A DNA stretch of 64,000 nucleotides from Caballeronia sp. LZ062 (GCF_031450785.1 NZ_JARTWB010000003.1:248001-312000); one strand, 5' to 3'; positions 34,125-43,693 are shown, numbered from the stretch's first letter. Numbers and translations: made by a program. The notes: a model not told the origin generated them from the sequence alone.

Positions 34125-35335
34125 TGCAGGCCCGTCCTCTCGAAGGTATTCGCGTCGTCGATTACAGTCATTTTCTCGCCGGTCCCTATGTCGGACGCTG
34201 CCTTGCGGCACTCGGCGCCGAAGTCATCAAGGTGGAACGTCCCGGCAGCGGCGACGCCGGGCGACAGCACGCCACCGTGCTCGACGATCAGCAAAGCGCC
34301 TACTTCCTGCAGCTCAACATGGGCAAGCGAGGCGTGAGCGTCAACATGAAGGACCCGCGCGGCAAGGCATTCATGCAGCGTCTGTGCGATTCCGCGGACG
34401 TGTTCATCGAGAACTACCGGCCCAGTGCGCTCGACAAGCTCGGGCTCGGCTATGAAGCATTGTCGGAACGCAACCCGAAGCTCGTGTACTGCTCGATCTC
34501 GGCCTACGGTCATACGGGACCGGACGCGCATCGCGCCGGCTTCGGTCTGATCGCGGAAGCGAAGAGCGGCATCATGCAGATGATCGGCAATCCCGGCGAG
34601 CCGCCGCCCTTGATGCGCATTTCGCTGGGCGACATGTACACCGGTATTCACGCGGTGGCCGCGATCAACGCCGCGCTGCTCGGCCGCGTGAAGAGCGGCC
34701 GTGGGCAGCATATCGACATGGCGCTGTACGACACGCTCGTGTCGATGCACGAATACGCCGTGCAGTGCTACACGACGCAAGGCGTGCTGCCGGAACAGAC
34801 CGGCCACGACATGCCGACCTCGACGCTCTACGGTGTGTTCCGCGCCGCCGATGGCGACCTGGTAATCGCCGCTCAGGTCGACGATTCGTGGAAGCGCTTC
34901 GCGGCGCTGGTCGAGGCGCACGGCGGTCCGGCCGGCTTCGGCACCGACACGCGGTTCCATACGCTCAGTGGGCGCAATGCGCATCGCGTGGAAATTCTCG
35001 ACGTGGTGAAGCCCTGGGTGGCCGCGCGGCCGGTTGCGCAAGTACTGGCGTTGCTCGACAGCGTCGATGTTCCTTGCGCGAAGGTGCAGCGCATAGACGA
35101 AGTACTGGCCGATCCGCAGATCGTCGCGCGCGGCATGGTCGTCGAGCAGCAGCACCCGCGCTTTGGCACGCTGCGTCTGCCGAACCTGCCCTTCCGTTTC
35201 TCCGATTGCGACACGACGATTCGGGAAGTCGGGCCGGACCTTGGTCAGCACAATGCGGAAGTCGCGGCGTCCCTCGGGTTCAGCGCAGCCGAAATCGACG
35301 CCATGCAGACCGAAGGCGTTCTCTTCTCGAAGTGA
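34124..35335 (+). CDS. Family III CoA-transferase (CaiB/BaiF)
   Basis: About 403 residues. It begins RPLEGIRVVDYSHFLAGPYVGRCLAALGAEVIKVE, the family hallmark, and the catalytic Asp lies in LGDMYTGIHAVAAINAAL. These enzymes move CoA between carboxylates in the cytoplasm without ATP. It overlaps the hydratase stop by one base. The donor and acceptor are unknown; the hydratase and AroE/AroQ-like genes around it suggest an alicyclic or branched carboxylic acid. Confidence 0.93.
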   Translation: MQARPLEGIRVVDYSHFLAGPYVGRCLAALGAEVIKVERPGSGDAGRQHATVLDDQQSAYFLQLNMGKRGVSVNMKDPRGKAFMQRLCDSADVFIENYRPSALDKLGLGYEALSERNPKLVYCSISAYGHTGPDAHRAGFGLIAEAKSGIMQMIGNPGEPPPLMRISLGDMYTGIHAVAAINAALLGRVKSGRGQHIDMALYDTLVSMHEYAVQCYTTQGVLPEQTGHDMPTSTLYGVFRAADGDLVIAAQVDDSWKRFAALVEAHGGPAGFGTDTRFHTLSGRNAHRVEILDVVKPWVAARPVAQVLALLDSVDVPCAKVQRIDEVLADPQIVARGMVVEQQHPRFGTLRLPNLPFRFSDCDTTIREVGPDLGQHNAEVAASLGFSAAEIDAMQTEGVLFSK

Positions 35336-35342
35336 GGCGATG

Positions 35343-36176
35343 ATGACGGATCGATACGCGGTGATCGGTAATCCGATCGCGCACACCAAATCCCCCCTGA
35401 TTCACGGCCTCTTCGGCGAGGAAACGCAACAGGACATGGCCTACACGGCCATTGAAGGACCGCTCGAACCGGAGCGCGCTTTCGCCGACACCGTTCGTGC
35501 GTTCGCGGCGGCGGGCGGCAAGGGCATGAACGTCACTGCGCCCTTCAAGCTGAAGGCCTTCGCAATGGCCGACGAACGCAGCGAGCGCGCAGAACTCGCG
35601 GGCGCGGTCAACGCGATGAAGTTCGAGAACGGGCGGATCATCGCCGAGAATTTCGATGGCATCGGGCTCGTGCGGGACATCGAAGCCAATCTCGGACTCT
35701 CGATGGCGGGCAAGCGCGTGCTGCTGCTTGGCGCGGGCGGCGCCGCGCGCGGCGCCTTGCTGCCTTTTCTGGCAGCGGAACCGGCTGAACTCGTGATCGC
35801 CAATCGTCACGTGGATAAGGCGCAGGCGCTTGCGGCGCAAGTAGCCGCACGCGGTCCAATCATTGCACGCGGTTACGGCGAACTCGAAGCAATGGGACGC
35901 TTCGATCTCGTGGTCAACGCGACATCGGCGAGTCTCACGGGCGACTTGCCGCCCGTTCCGCCGGGCGTGTTCAGCCACCAAGGCGCGGCTTATGAACTGG
36001 CGTATGGAAAGCGGCTGACGCCCTTTTTGCGGCTCGCGCGAAACGCGGGCGTGCACACGGTCGCCGATGGCGTCGGCATGCTGGTCGAACAGGCTGCGGA
36101 AGCCTTCGACTGGTGGCGCGGCGTGCGCCCGCATACCCGCAACGTCATCGACCGGCTCACGGTCCCGCTCGACTGA
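35343..36176 (+). CDS. Shikimate dehydrogenase-like protein (AroE family)
   Basis: A 277-residue AroE paralogue: substrate motif GNPIAHTKSPLIH, catalytic Lys in NVTAPFKLK, Asp in ENFDGIG (usually NTDG, here Phe replaces Thr), NADP loop GAGGAARGAL and YELAYG in place of YDMVY. ATG 35343 has GAGG upstream; an adjacent ATG at 35340 is also in frame. Being inside a catabolic operon it is unlikely to be the housekeeping AroE; it may oxidise quinate, shikimate or an analogue. Confidence 0.87.
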   Translation: MTDRYAVIGNPIAHTKSPLIHGLFGEETQQDMAYTAIEGPLEPERAFADTVRAFAAAGGKGMNVTAPFKLKAFAMADERSERAELAGAVNAMKFENGRIIAENFDGIGLVRDIEANLGLSMAGKRVLLLGAGGAARGALLPFLAAEPAELVIANRHVDKAQALAAQVAARGPIIARGYGELEAMGRFDLVVNATSASLTGDLPPVPPGVFSHQGAAYELAYGKRLTPFLRLARNAGVHTVADGVGMLVEQAAEAFDWWRGVRPHTRNVIDRLTVPLD

Positions 36177-36200
36177 CGCCCACAAAATATGGAGCAGCGA

Positions 36201-36638
36201 ATGAAGAACGTCCTGATGCTTCACGGCATCAACCACAACATGTTCGGCAAGCGCGACCCGGTGCAATACGGCACCATCACGCTCGCCGAAATCGATGCGA
36301 GGCTGCAAGCGCTCGGGACCGAACTGGGCGCGCAGGTCGAATCGTTCCAGACGAATAGCGAAGGGGCCATGTGCGAACGCATTCATCAAGCGTTCGAAGA
36401 GCGCTGCGACGCCGTGCTAATCAACGCCGGCGCGTGGACGCATTACAGCTACGGCATTCGCGATGCGCTCGCCATTCTCACGTGCCCGGTCGTGGAACTG
36501 CATATGTCCAACATCCACGCGCGCGAGCCCTTTCGGCATCACTCCGTGTTCGCTGAGGTAGTCGATGGGCAGATTTGCGGCTTCGGGGTCGAGAGTTATC
36601 TGCTGGCCTTGCGGGCAGCGCTCGCTCGAACGAAGTAA
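36201..36638 (+). CDS. Type II 3-dehydroquinate dehydratase-like protein (AroQ family)
   Basis: A 145-residue AroQ relative. Family motifs are altered: LHGINHNMFGKRDPVQYG instead of the usual LHGPNLNLLGxREPxxYG, FQTNSEG instead of QSNHEG, and NAGAWTHYSYGIRDAL. HMSNIHAREPFRHHS is well kept and the Arg and Tyr of the flap are present. ATG 36201 has TGGAG upstream. The shifted motifs suggest a related substrate. Last gene of the operon, 24 bases after the AroE-like gene. Confidence 0.87.
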   Translation: MKNVLMLHGINHNMFGKRDPVQYGTITLAEIDARLQALGTELGAQVESFQTNSEGAMCERIHQAFEERCDAVLINAGAWTHYSYGIRDALAILTCPVVELHMSNIHAREPFRHHSVFAEVVDGQICGFGVESYLLALRAALARTK

Positions 36639-36736
36639 CGGAGGCGCCGGCGCCGGTAGTCGCCGCACGACCCGGCGGCAGGCGACGACGAATGCCGTTT
36701 CGCATCGATTGAGCCGGTGCAGCGACCGCCGTAGAA

Positions 36737-37663
36737 CTAATCATCGGTTGATGCGTCGACTGAGACATGCGTGCCCCGCATCAACGCCGCCATCTGCTCA
36801 TCTACGAGTTCGAGGAACGCTCCGACCACCGGATTACCTCGCGGCGTCTGCGGATGAAGCGTAAAACCGCGGAACCAGATCTCCGGCGTGAACGGCCGGA
36901 ACACGATGCGCGTCGGATCGGCATCCACGGTCGCGAGCGGATTGACGATGCCCACGCCCGCGCCGCGCGTCACGAGTGCGCAGATGGTCGCGCCATACGG
37001 CGTCTCGATTGCGGGCACTTGATCCACGCCTGCCGGACGCAGCGCGCGATCGAGCGCCGCACGCGTGTCGTCCGCATAGGAAGGCAGAATAAGCCGTTCG
37101 CCATGCAAGTCGGCCGCGCGAATCCGCGCACGCGCAGCAAGCGCATGACGCGCCGGCAACGCGCATAACCCCGCCAGTTCATAGAGTTCCACGCTCATCA
37201 CGCCGAACGCGTCCGGCGTGGTGGTCGCGAAGCCCACGTCGCAGTGTCCCGACGACACCCAGCGCTGAATCGTGCTCTCGCTGCGCATTTCGAGCGACAC
37301 CGCGACGCGCGGATGCGCGTCCGCGAAACGCGCGATCACGGCAGGCAGAAACGACAGCGCCAGCACCGGCGCCGCCACGATACGCAGCCGCCCGCTGCCG
37401 AGTTCCAGAATCTCTCGCGCCGAATGCTGCAGTTTCTCCAGGCCGACGAAGCTGCGATCCACCTCGCGATAGAACGCACTGCCCGCGTCGGTGGCATGAA
37501 TGCGTCCGCCATTTCGCATGAAGAGCGTCAGTCCCGTCGCGGCTTCCAGTTCCGCGATCAACCGGCTGATGCTCGGTTGCGATGTGCCGAGCTCTTCGGC
37601 GGCGGCCGTCATCGAACCGCGCAGCATGACCAGCCGAAACGCCTCGACCTGCCTGAGATTCAT
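36737..37663 (-). CDS. LysR family regulator, NocR/OccR-like
   Basis: A 308-residue LTTR. The winged helix has MNLRQVEAFRLVMLRGSMTAAAEELGTSQPSISRLIAELE, which resembles opine regulators OccR and NocR. The effector domain follows, with VGFATTTPD and RGAGVGIVNPLA. It is divergent from the FAD oxidase and amino-acid ABC operon at 37814, with 150 bases between, so it probably activates that operon with the imported substrate. It converges with the AroQ-like gene. Confidence 0.92.
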   Translation of the reverse strand: MNLRQVEAFRLVMLRGSMTAAAEELGTSQPSISRLIAELEAATGLTLFMRNGGRIHATDAGSAFYREVDRSFVGLEKLQHSAREILELGSGRLRIVAAPVLALSFLPAVIARFADAHPRVAVSLEMRSESTIQRWVSSGHCDVGFATTTPDAFGVMSVELYELAGLCALPARHALAARARIRAADLHGERLILPSYADDTRAALDRALRPAGVDQVPAIETPYGATICALVTRGAGVGIVNPLATVDADPTRIVFRPFTPEIWFRGFTLHPQTPRGNPVVGAFLELVDEQMAALMRGTHVSVDASTDD

Positions 37664-37721
37664 CGTTTTCTCCGGGCGTGGGCCGCAAACGCATCGGCCG
37701 GATGTCGTCAGCTTGCCATAT

Positions 37722-37746
37722 CAAAAATGAATGGAAGCCGTTTTTG
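37722..37746. promoter_or_regulatory. Inverted repeat in the LysR/FAD-oxidase divergent promoter
   Basis: CAAAAA and TTTTTG are perfect six-base arms 13 bases apart. The site lies between the two divergent starts, as LTTR binding sites do. No experimental support. Confidence 0.35.
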
Positions 37747-37813
37747 GCGCTATTTGACCGGATGATTTGCGAGGGCGACACTAGACTCGAGTCAAGCGAA
37801 CAGGGTGGACTTC

Positions 37814-39139
37814 ATGCGTCCCGATGCGTTGCTGTTTCACGAAACTTTTCGCTGCACCCCGTATTGGTGGGATGCCGCACCGCCCGAAGTATCGCCGGAA
37901 CCTCTGCCGGCGAACGTAGACGTGGCGATTGTCGGCAGTGGATATTGCGGCCTGTCGGCGGCGGCGGAAGCCGCGAAGCATGGCGCGCGCGTCGCGGTAT
38001 TGGATGCCGCCGAGATCGGCGCGGGCGGCAGCACGCGCAGCGGCGGCATGGTGTCGAGCGGCCAGAAGCTCGCGCTCACCAACGCCATTCGCGGCGTGTC
38101 CGCCGAACGTCTCACGCGTCTGATGCGGGAGTCGATGGCGAGCTTCGACTATCTCAAGAGCATCATCGCCGAAGAATCGCTCGATGCAGACTTGCGCATC
38201 ACAGGCCGCTTCTTTGGCGCTTATACGCCCGCGCATTTCAATGTGCTGCGCCGCCAGGGCGAGTTGTTGCGCGATAAGACGGGCGTCACCGTGCACGTGA
38301 TCGAGCGCGATGCACAGCGCGGCATCATCGGCTCCGACTATTACTACGGCGGCATGCTCGTCGACGAATACGGCGGACTGCATACCGCCAAATATCATCG
38401 GGCGCTGCGCGATCTCGCGCGACGGCGCGGCGCGACGCTGCATTCGCACGCAGCGGTGCAGCGCATCGAACGAACAGGAAACGCGCGCTTTCGCGTGCAT
38501 ACCGCGCGCGGCGCGTTCGATGCGCGGCAGGTGCTGGTCGCCACCAACGGCTATACCGGGCCGCTGCTGCCGTTCTTCTCGCGCCGCGTGCTGCCGGTCG
38601 CGAGTTATCAGATCGCCACGGAGCCGCTGCCCGAAGGCCTCATGAACGTGCTCAATCCGGGCCGCCGCATGATCAGCGATTCGAAGCGCAATCTCTTCTA
38701 CACGCGGCCGTCGCCGGATGGAACGCGCATGATCTTCGGATCGCGCCCCGCCATCCGCGAAATCGACGAACGTGAGGCCGCGCGCCGGCTGTACGCGAAG
38801 CTCGTGCAGTTGTGGCCCGCGTTGAGAGACGTGCGCGTCACCCATGCGTGGAAAGGCTTCGTCGCGATGACGGGGGACAGGCTCGCGCACATCGGCCAGC
38901 ACGACGGCGTGCATTACGTGCTCGGCTGCAACGGCAACGGCGTCGCGCTGATGAGCTATCTCGGACATCGCATCGGCAAACACATGGTCGGCGTCGAGCA
39001 GGATGTCGGCGCGTTCGGCGAAGGCGCCTTTCCCCTCTCAGGCGCAGGAATGGCCAGCACGCTTTCCGTGCCCGTCGGCAGTGCGCTGTACCGCATCAGC
39101 GATATGTGGCATGGCCGCGTGCGCGCAGCGCTCTCTTGA
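37814..39139 (+). CDS. FAD-dependent oxidoreductase, DadA/glycine-oxidase type (first)
   Basis: About 441 residues with the dinucleotide motif VAIVGSGYCGLSAAAEAAKHG after about 38 residues and a second FAD-contact region at QVLVATNGYTG and YVLGCNGNGVALMSYLGHRIG. This family oxidises the C-N bond of amino acids, amines or opines. ATG 37814 has AGGGTGG upstream; GTG 37805 is an alternative. It leads the operon with an amino-acid importer. The N-terminal start CTPYWWDAAPPE is typical of gamma-glutamylputrescine-oxidase-like members. Confidence 0.9.
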   Translation: MRPDALLFHETFRCTPYWWDAAPPEVSPEPLPANVDVAIVGSGYCGLSAAAEAAKHGARVAVLDAAEIGAGGSTRSGGMVSSGQKLALTNAIRGVSAERLTRLMRESMASFDYLKSIIAEESLDADLRITGRFFGAYTPAHFNVLRRQGELLRDKTGVTVHVIERDAQRGIIGSDYYYGGMLVDEYGGLHTAKYHRALRDLARRRGATLHSHAAVQRIERTGNARFRVHTARGAFDARQVLVATNGYTGPLLPFFSRRVLPVASYQIATEPLPEGLMNVLNPGRRMISDSKRNLFYTRPSPDGTRMIFGSRPAIREIDEREAARRLYAKLVQLWPALRDVRVTHAWKGFVAMTGDRLAHIGQHDGVHYVLGCNGNGVALMSYLGHRIGKHMVGVEQDVGAFGEGAFPLSGAGMASTLSVPVGSALYRISDMWHGRVRAALS

Positions 39140-39190
39140 AGCGAAGACAAGCGTATGCAATCAGGACGCGAATCATCGAAGGGAACCGCA

Positions 39191-39916
39191 ATGATCGATC
39201 TGAACCAGGTTTCGAAGTGGTATGGCGGCAATCGCGTATTGAACGACTGCACGGCGAGCATCGCGCGCGGCGAAGTCGTCGTGATCTGCGGGCCGTCCGG
39301 CTCCGGCAAGTCCACGCTCATCAAATCCGTCAACGGGCTCGAAGCGGTGCAGAGCGGGCATATCGTCGTGGACGGCATCGACGTCACGGCCAAGCGCGCG
39401 AATCTTGCGCGGCTGCGGGCGCGCGTCGGCATGGTATTTCAGCATTTCGAACTCTTCCCGCATCTCTCGGTGCAGCGCAATCTGATGCTCGCGCAGATGA
39501 ACGTGCTCGGCCGCGCGCGGGACGAAGCCGCCGAACGCGCGCGCTCGCTGTTGCGCCGCGTGGGCTTGAGCGGTCATGAGGACAAGTATCCGGGGCAATT
39601 GTCGGGCGGGCAGCAGCAGCGCGTGGCGATTGCGCGAGCGCTTTCGATGGACCCCGTCGCCATGCTGTTCGACGAACCGACTTCCGCGCTCGATCCCGAG
39701 ATGGTCAACGAAGTGCTCGACGTGATGACCACGCTCGCGCAGGACGGCATGACCATGCTGTGCGTCACGCACGAGATGGGCTTCGCGAAGCGCGTGGCCG
39801 ACCGCGTGTTGTTCATGGACCGCGGCGTCATCGTGGAAGACGAGACGCGTGAAGCCTTCTTCGAGCGTCCGCGCTCGGAACGCGCAAGAGACTTTCTCTC
39901 GCGCATCCTGCATTGA
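39191..39916 (+). CDS. ATP-binding protein of a polar amino-acid ABC importer
   Basis: A 241-residue ABC ATPase: Walker [11 protein letters not shown]-loop FQHFELFPH, signature [15 protein letters not shown], Walker [10 protein letters not shown] and switch His in CVTHEMGF. The EMGFAK segment is characteristic of the GlnQ/HisP group. AAGGGA precedes the ATG. It couples ATP to import through the permease at 40815. Confidence 0.93.
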   Translation: MIDLNQVSKWYGGNRVLNDCTASIARGEVVVICGPSGSGKSTLIKSVNGLEAVQSGHIVVDGIDVTAKRANLARLRARVGMVFQHFELFPHLSVQRNLMLAQMNVLGRARDEAAERARSLLRRVGLSGHEDKYPGQLSGGQQQRVAIARALSMDPVAMLFDEPTSALDPEMVNEVLDVMTTLAQDGMTMLCVTHEMGFAKRVADRVLFMDRGVIVEDETREAFFERPRSERARDFLSRILH

Positions 39917-39948
39917 TCAACCGCTGTGCAATCCAAGGGAGCCTAACC

Positions 39949-40761
39949 ATGCGATTACTTCGTCTCGCACGCCATCTCGCCGTGGCCGCATCGTTCCTGA
40001 TCGGCGCGACGACCGCCGCCCGCGCCGCCGACGATGTCGGCACATTGACGCCGGGCAAGATCGTCGCCGGTGTCGATGCGAACAACAAGCCGTACTCGTA
40101 CATCGACAACGGCAAGATGACGGGCTTCGACGTGGAACTGGTGCGCGCCATCGCCGCGAAGCTCGGGCTCACGGCCGACTTTCGCGCGCAGGACTTCGCG
40201 GGTCTCTTGCCGAGCGTGGCGAATCAGCAGGTCGATCTTGCCGCGGGCTCGATTTCGATCACCAAGGAACGCTTGAAGATGGTCGATTTCTCGGAAGGCT
40301 ATCTGACGGGTCTGTTGAGCGTCGGCACGCTGCCGGACAGCACGATCGGCGCGGACGTGGCCTCGGTGAAGGACAAGCGCATCGGCGTGGTGCAAGGGAC
40401 CATCGAGGACACGTATTCGCAGAGCTATCTGCCGGGGGCGCAGATCGTCCGCTTTCCGAACATCAACGCGGGCTTTCTCGCGCTGCGCAACAAGTACGTC
40501 GACGGATACTTCATCGACAAGACGCTGCTCGAAGGGCTGCAAGGGAAGTATCCGGACCTGAAGCTCGCCGACAAGCTCGATATCTCCGCTTCGAATCTTC
40601 CCGCCGGGTTCCCTATCCGCAAGGGCAACGCGAAGCTCGAAGCGGCCGTGAACAAGGCCATCGGCGAACTGGTGGCGGACGGCACGTGGCTCAGGCTCTA
40701 TCAGCAGTTCAATCCCGGCTATCCGAAGCCTGATCCGATGCCGCCGTATGCGATGAAGTAA
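39949..40761 (+). CDS. Polar amino-acid-type periplasmic solute-binding protein
   Basis: A 270-residue protein with a signal peptide (AVAASFLIGATTAARA, cleavage before ADD). The mature part follows the SBP family 3 pattern: KIVAGVDANNKPYSYIDNGKMTGFDVELVRAIAAKLG, then DLAAGSISITKERLKMVDFS. It delivers substrate to the permease at 40815. AAGGGAG precedes the ATG. The ligand is unknown; opines and basic amino acids are common for this group. Confidence 0.93.
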   Translation: MRLLRLARHLAVAASFLIGATTAARAADDVGTLTPGKIVAGVDANNKPYSYIDNGKMTGFDVELVRAIAAKLGLTADFRAQDFAGLLPSVANQQVDLAAGSISITKERLKMVDFSEGYLTGLLSVGTLPDSTIGADVASVKDKRIGVVQGTIEDTYSQSYLPGAQIVRFPNINAGFLALRNKYVDGYFIDKTLLEGLQGKYPDLKLADKLDISASNLPAGFPIRKGNAKLEAAVNKAIGELVADGTWLRLYQQFNPGYPKPDPMPPYAMK

Positions 40762-40814
40762 TCGCCCGGCAACGTTGCTTCGTCACGCCTCGTCAAGCGC
40801 AAGGAGAGAGCCTC

Positions 40815-41612
40815 ATGAATGCGTTCCTGCAGAACTTCCTGGATTGGCCGCTGCTCGTCGAATCCCTGCCGTCGTTGATCGGCACGGGTCTCGTCAACAC
40901 GCTGATCCTGTCGGTGATCTCGACTGCGCTCGGCATCGCGGCGGGCATGGCGCTCGCGCTCTGCGCCGTATCGCACACGCGCTGGCTGACCTGGCCCGTG
41001 CGTGTCTTCGTCGATATCTTCCGCGGTCTGCCCGCCGCGCTCGTCATTCTCGTGGTCGGCCAGGGACTCGCGCCGGTCGGGCTCTCGCTGTTCGGGCCGA
41101 ATCCGTATCCGCTTGCCATCGTCGCGCTGGCGCTGGTGTCGTCGGCGTATATCGCGGAGATTTTCCGCTCGGGTATCCAGAGCGTCGGACGCGGACAGAT
41201 GTCGGCGTGTCAGGCGCTCGGCATGACCTACTGGAGCGGCATGCGTCATGTGATCGTGCCGCAGGGCGTGCGGCGCATTCTGCCCGCGCTCGCCAATCAG
41301 TTCATCTCCATCGTCAAGGATTCGAGCCTCGTGTACTTCCTCGGGCTGCTTACTTCGCAGCGCGATCTCTTCACCATCGGTCAGAACGCGGCGGTGAACA
41401 CGGCCAACCTGTCGCCGCTCGTTGCGGCAGGCGCCGTGTATCTGCTCATCACGGTGCCGCTCACGCACGCCATCAATCATCTGGACCGCTGGACCAACCG
41501 CTTCATCAATCCCGCTGCGCGCCGGCAGAAGGCGTCACGCGCTACGCGCAACGTGCGCGCCGAAGAAGCGCTGCAATCGCAGACGGCGGCCGTGGCCGAG
41601 CGTCGTCCGTAA
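40815..41612 (+). CDS. Permease of the polar amino-acid ABC importer
   Basis: A 265-residue inner-membrane protein with about five helices and the HisMQ-type motif (FRGLPAALVILVVGQG; the EAA loop is ACQALGMTYWSGMRHVIVPQG). It follows the binding protein by 53 bases. Only one permease gene is present, so it would act as a homodimer. A 50-residue charged tail at the C-terminus is longer than usual. Confidence 0.92.
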   Translation: MNAFLQNFLDWPLLVESLPSLIGTGLVNTLILSVISTALGIAAGMALALCAVSHTRWLTWPVRVFVDIFRGLPAALVILVVGQGLAPVGLSLFGPNPYPLAIVALALVSSAYIAEIFRSGIQSVGRGQMSACQALGMTYWSGMRHVIVPQGVRRILPALANQFISIVKDSSLVYFLGLLTSQRDLFTIGQNAAVNTANLSPLVAAGAVYLLITVPLTHAINHLDRWTNRFINPAARRQKASRATRNVRAEEALQSQTAAVAERRP

Positions 41613-41635
41613 CTCTCACTCCGACAAAAGAAACC

Positions 41636-42976
41636 ATGGGTCCTAAAGTCGACACCGTCGCCGACGATATCAAGCTGCCTGAGCGCGCCGATGTGGTCGT
41701 GATCGGCGGCGGCATCATCGGCGTATCGACGGCGCTTGCGCTGCACGAAAAAGGGCTGTCCGTCGCGCTGTGCGAGAAGGGGCACATCGCGGGCGAGCAG
41801 TCCAGCCGCAACTGGGGCTGGGTGCGCGTGACAAGGCGCGATCCGCGCGAATTCCTGCTCAGCATCGAAAGCCTCAAGATCTGGCGCACGCTCGACAAGA
41901 AGCTCGGCATCGACACGGGCTTCAACCAGTGCGGCATCCTTTACGTATCGAACGATGACGCCGTACTCGAACGTCACCGTGACTGGCTCAGGCGCGCGCG
42001 CGAGATAGCCGGCGTCGATGCCTTCGACACGCGCGAAGTGGACACGCATGACATCTCACGCCTGCTGCCCGGCGCGACGCAGACCTTCAAGGGCGGCATC
42101 TTCACACCGGGCGATGCGCGCGCCGAACCGCAAAAGGCGGCGCCCGCCATCGCCAACGCGCTGCGACGCAAGGGCGTCAGCATTCTCACGCCATGCGCGG
42201 TGCGCGGCATCGAAACGAGCGGCGGCCGCGCAAGTGCGGTCGTCACCGAACATGGGACGATCCGTTGCGATGCGGTCGTCGTGGCGGGCGGCGCGTGGAC
42301 GCGCTATTTCTGCGGCAATCTCGGCGTGGAACTGCCGCAGTTGCTCACGCGTGCGTCGGTGTTGCGCACCGAACCGCTCGAAGGCGGTCCGACGTGCAGC
42401 GCCAATAACGAGGAGTTCGCGTTTCGCAAACGTGCGGACGGCGGCTACACGGTCGCATACGGCTTGCGCACGCACGCCGATCTCACGCCCGATTCGTTTC
42501 GCCTCTTCTTCAAATACATCGAAGCATTGAAGAGTCAGATGGGCGCGCTGCAACTCCACATCGGCAAGCGTTTCTTCGACGAACTCAAGCGGCCACGCCG
42601 CTGGGCGCTGAACGAATCGACGGTTTTCGAGCATGTTCGAACGCTCGATCCGGACCCCGTGGTGCCTTACGTCGACAAGGGTCTCAAGGCCTTCACGGAG
42701 GCGTTTCCGCAGTTGTCGGGAGCGCGCATTGCGCAGCGTTGGGCCGGCTATATCGACGTGACGCCGGACGCGATTCCCGTCATATCGGAAGTGGCGCGCG
42801 TGCCGGGAATGTTCATCGGCACCGGGTTCTCAGGACACGGCTTCGGCATTGGCCCGGGCGCGGGCAGGCTGATGGCGGACCTCGTCAACGGCGACGCACC
42901 GCTCGTCGATCCCCACGCGTTCCGTCTGGAGCGCTTCAGCGACGGTTCGAAGATCACGATTGACGCAGGATTCTGA
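41636..42976 (+). CDS. FAD-dependent oxidoreductase, DadA-like (second)
   Basis: A 446-residue flavoenzyme with ADVVVIGGGIIGVSTALALHEKG near the N-terminus, EQSSRNWGWVRVTRRDPRE, and a C-terminal FIGTGFSGHGFGIGPGAG FAD motif. It differs strongly from the first FAD oxidase of this operon, so the pair are not simple duplicates; opine oxidases are two-subunit FAD enzymes, which this pair could resemble. It is 23 bases after the permease. Confidence 0.91.
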   Translation: MGPKVDTVADDIKLPERADVVVIGGGIIGVSTALALHEKGLSVALCEKGHIAGEQSSRNWGWVRVTRRDPREFLLSIESLKIWRTLDKKLGIDTGFNQCGILYVSNDDAVLERHRDWLRRAREIAGVDAFDTREVDTHDISRLLPGATQTFKGGIFTPGDARAEPQKAAPAIANALRRKGVSILTPCAVRGIETSGGRASAVVTEHGTIRCDAVVVAGGAWTRYFCGNLGVELPQLLTRASVLRTEPLEGGPTCSANNEEFAFRKRADGGYTVAYGLRTHADLTPDSFRLFFKYIEALKSQMGALQLHIGKRFFDELKRPRRWALNESTVFEHVRTLDPDPVVPYVDKGLKAFTEAFPQLSGARIAQRWAGYIDVTPDAIPVISEVARVPGMFIGTGFSGHGFGIGPGAGRLMADLVNGDAPLVDPHAFRLERFSDGSKITIDAGF

Positions 42977-42997
42977 ACGCGGGCACAGACACAGCAC

Positions 42998-43693
42998 ATG
43001 AGATCGAACATGGACAAAGTGGCGATGGTGTCGGGCGCGAGCCGCGGCATCGGACGAGAAATCGCGCTCGAACTGGCGCGGCGCGGTTATAGACTGTCGC
43101 TCGGCCTGCGCGATACGCAAGCCTACGACGGCGTGCCGGATGCGTTCCTGCATCCCTACGAGGCGCGCGATCCTGAAGCCGCGCGCGCCTGGGTGGATGC
43201 GACGATCGCGCGGTTCGGCCGCATCGACGTGCTGGTGAGCAATGCGGGCATCTGCCGCATGATCGACTTCGATACCGGCACCGACGCGCTTTTGACCGAG
43301 ACCTTTCAGATCAACGTGAACGCGCCTTTCCGGCTCGTGCAGGCGGCACTGCCGCACTTGCGCCGCGCGGGAGCCGGACGCTTCGTGCAGCTGGCGTCGC
43401 TTTCGGGAAAGCGCGTGAAGAACCTGAACGTGGGCTACCAGATGTCGAAGCACGCGATGGTGGCGCTCACTCATGCGGTGCGCCGGGCGGGTTGGGACGA
43501 CGGCGTGCGGGCGACCGCCGTATGTCCCGGCTTCGTCAATACGGACATGGCCGCCGGCATCGCGGATATCGAACCGATGGCGATGACGCAGCCGCAAGAC
43601 CTGGCGCTTCTGGTGGTCAATACGATCGAGTTGCCGAATACGACGAGTGTGGCGGAACTGCTCGTCAATTGCCGCTATGAAGAGACGCTTTAG
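42998..43693 (+). CDS. SDR family oxidoreductase
   Basis: A 231-residue SDR: SGASRGIGREIALELARRG, NAGIC, catalytic Ser in LASLSGKR and YQMSK (Tyr and Lys present), then CPGFVNTDM. ATG codons lie at 42998 and 43010. It is the last gene of the importer and oxidase operon, 21 bases after the second FAD gene, and may reduce or oxidise a product of amine oxidation. Confidence 0.89.
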   Translation: MRSNMDKVAMVSGASRGIGREIALELARRGYRLSLGLRDTQAYDGVPDAFLHPYEARDPEAARAWVDATIARFGRIDVLVSNAGICRMIDFDTGTDALLTETFQINVNAPFRLVQAALPHLRRAGAGRFVQLASLSGKRVKNLNVGYQMSKHAMVALTHAVRRAGWDDGVRATAVCPGFVNTDMAAGIADIEPMAMTQPQDLALLVVNTIELPNTTSVAELLVNCRYEETL

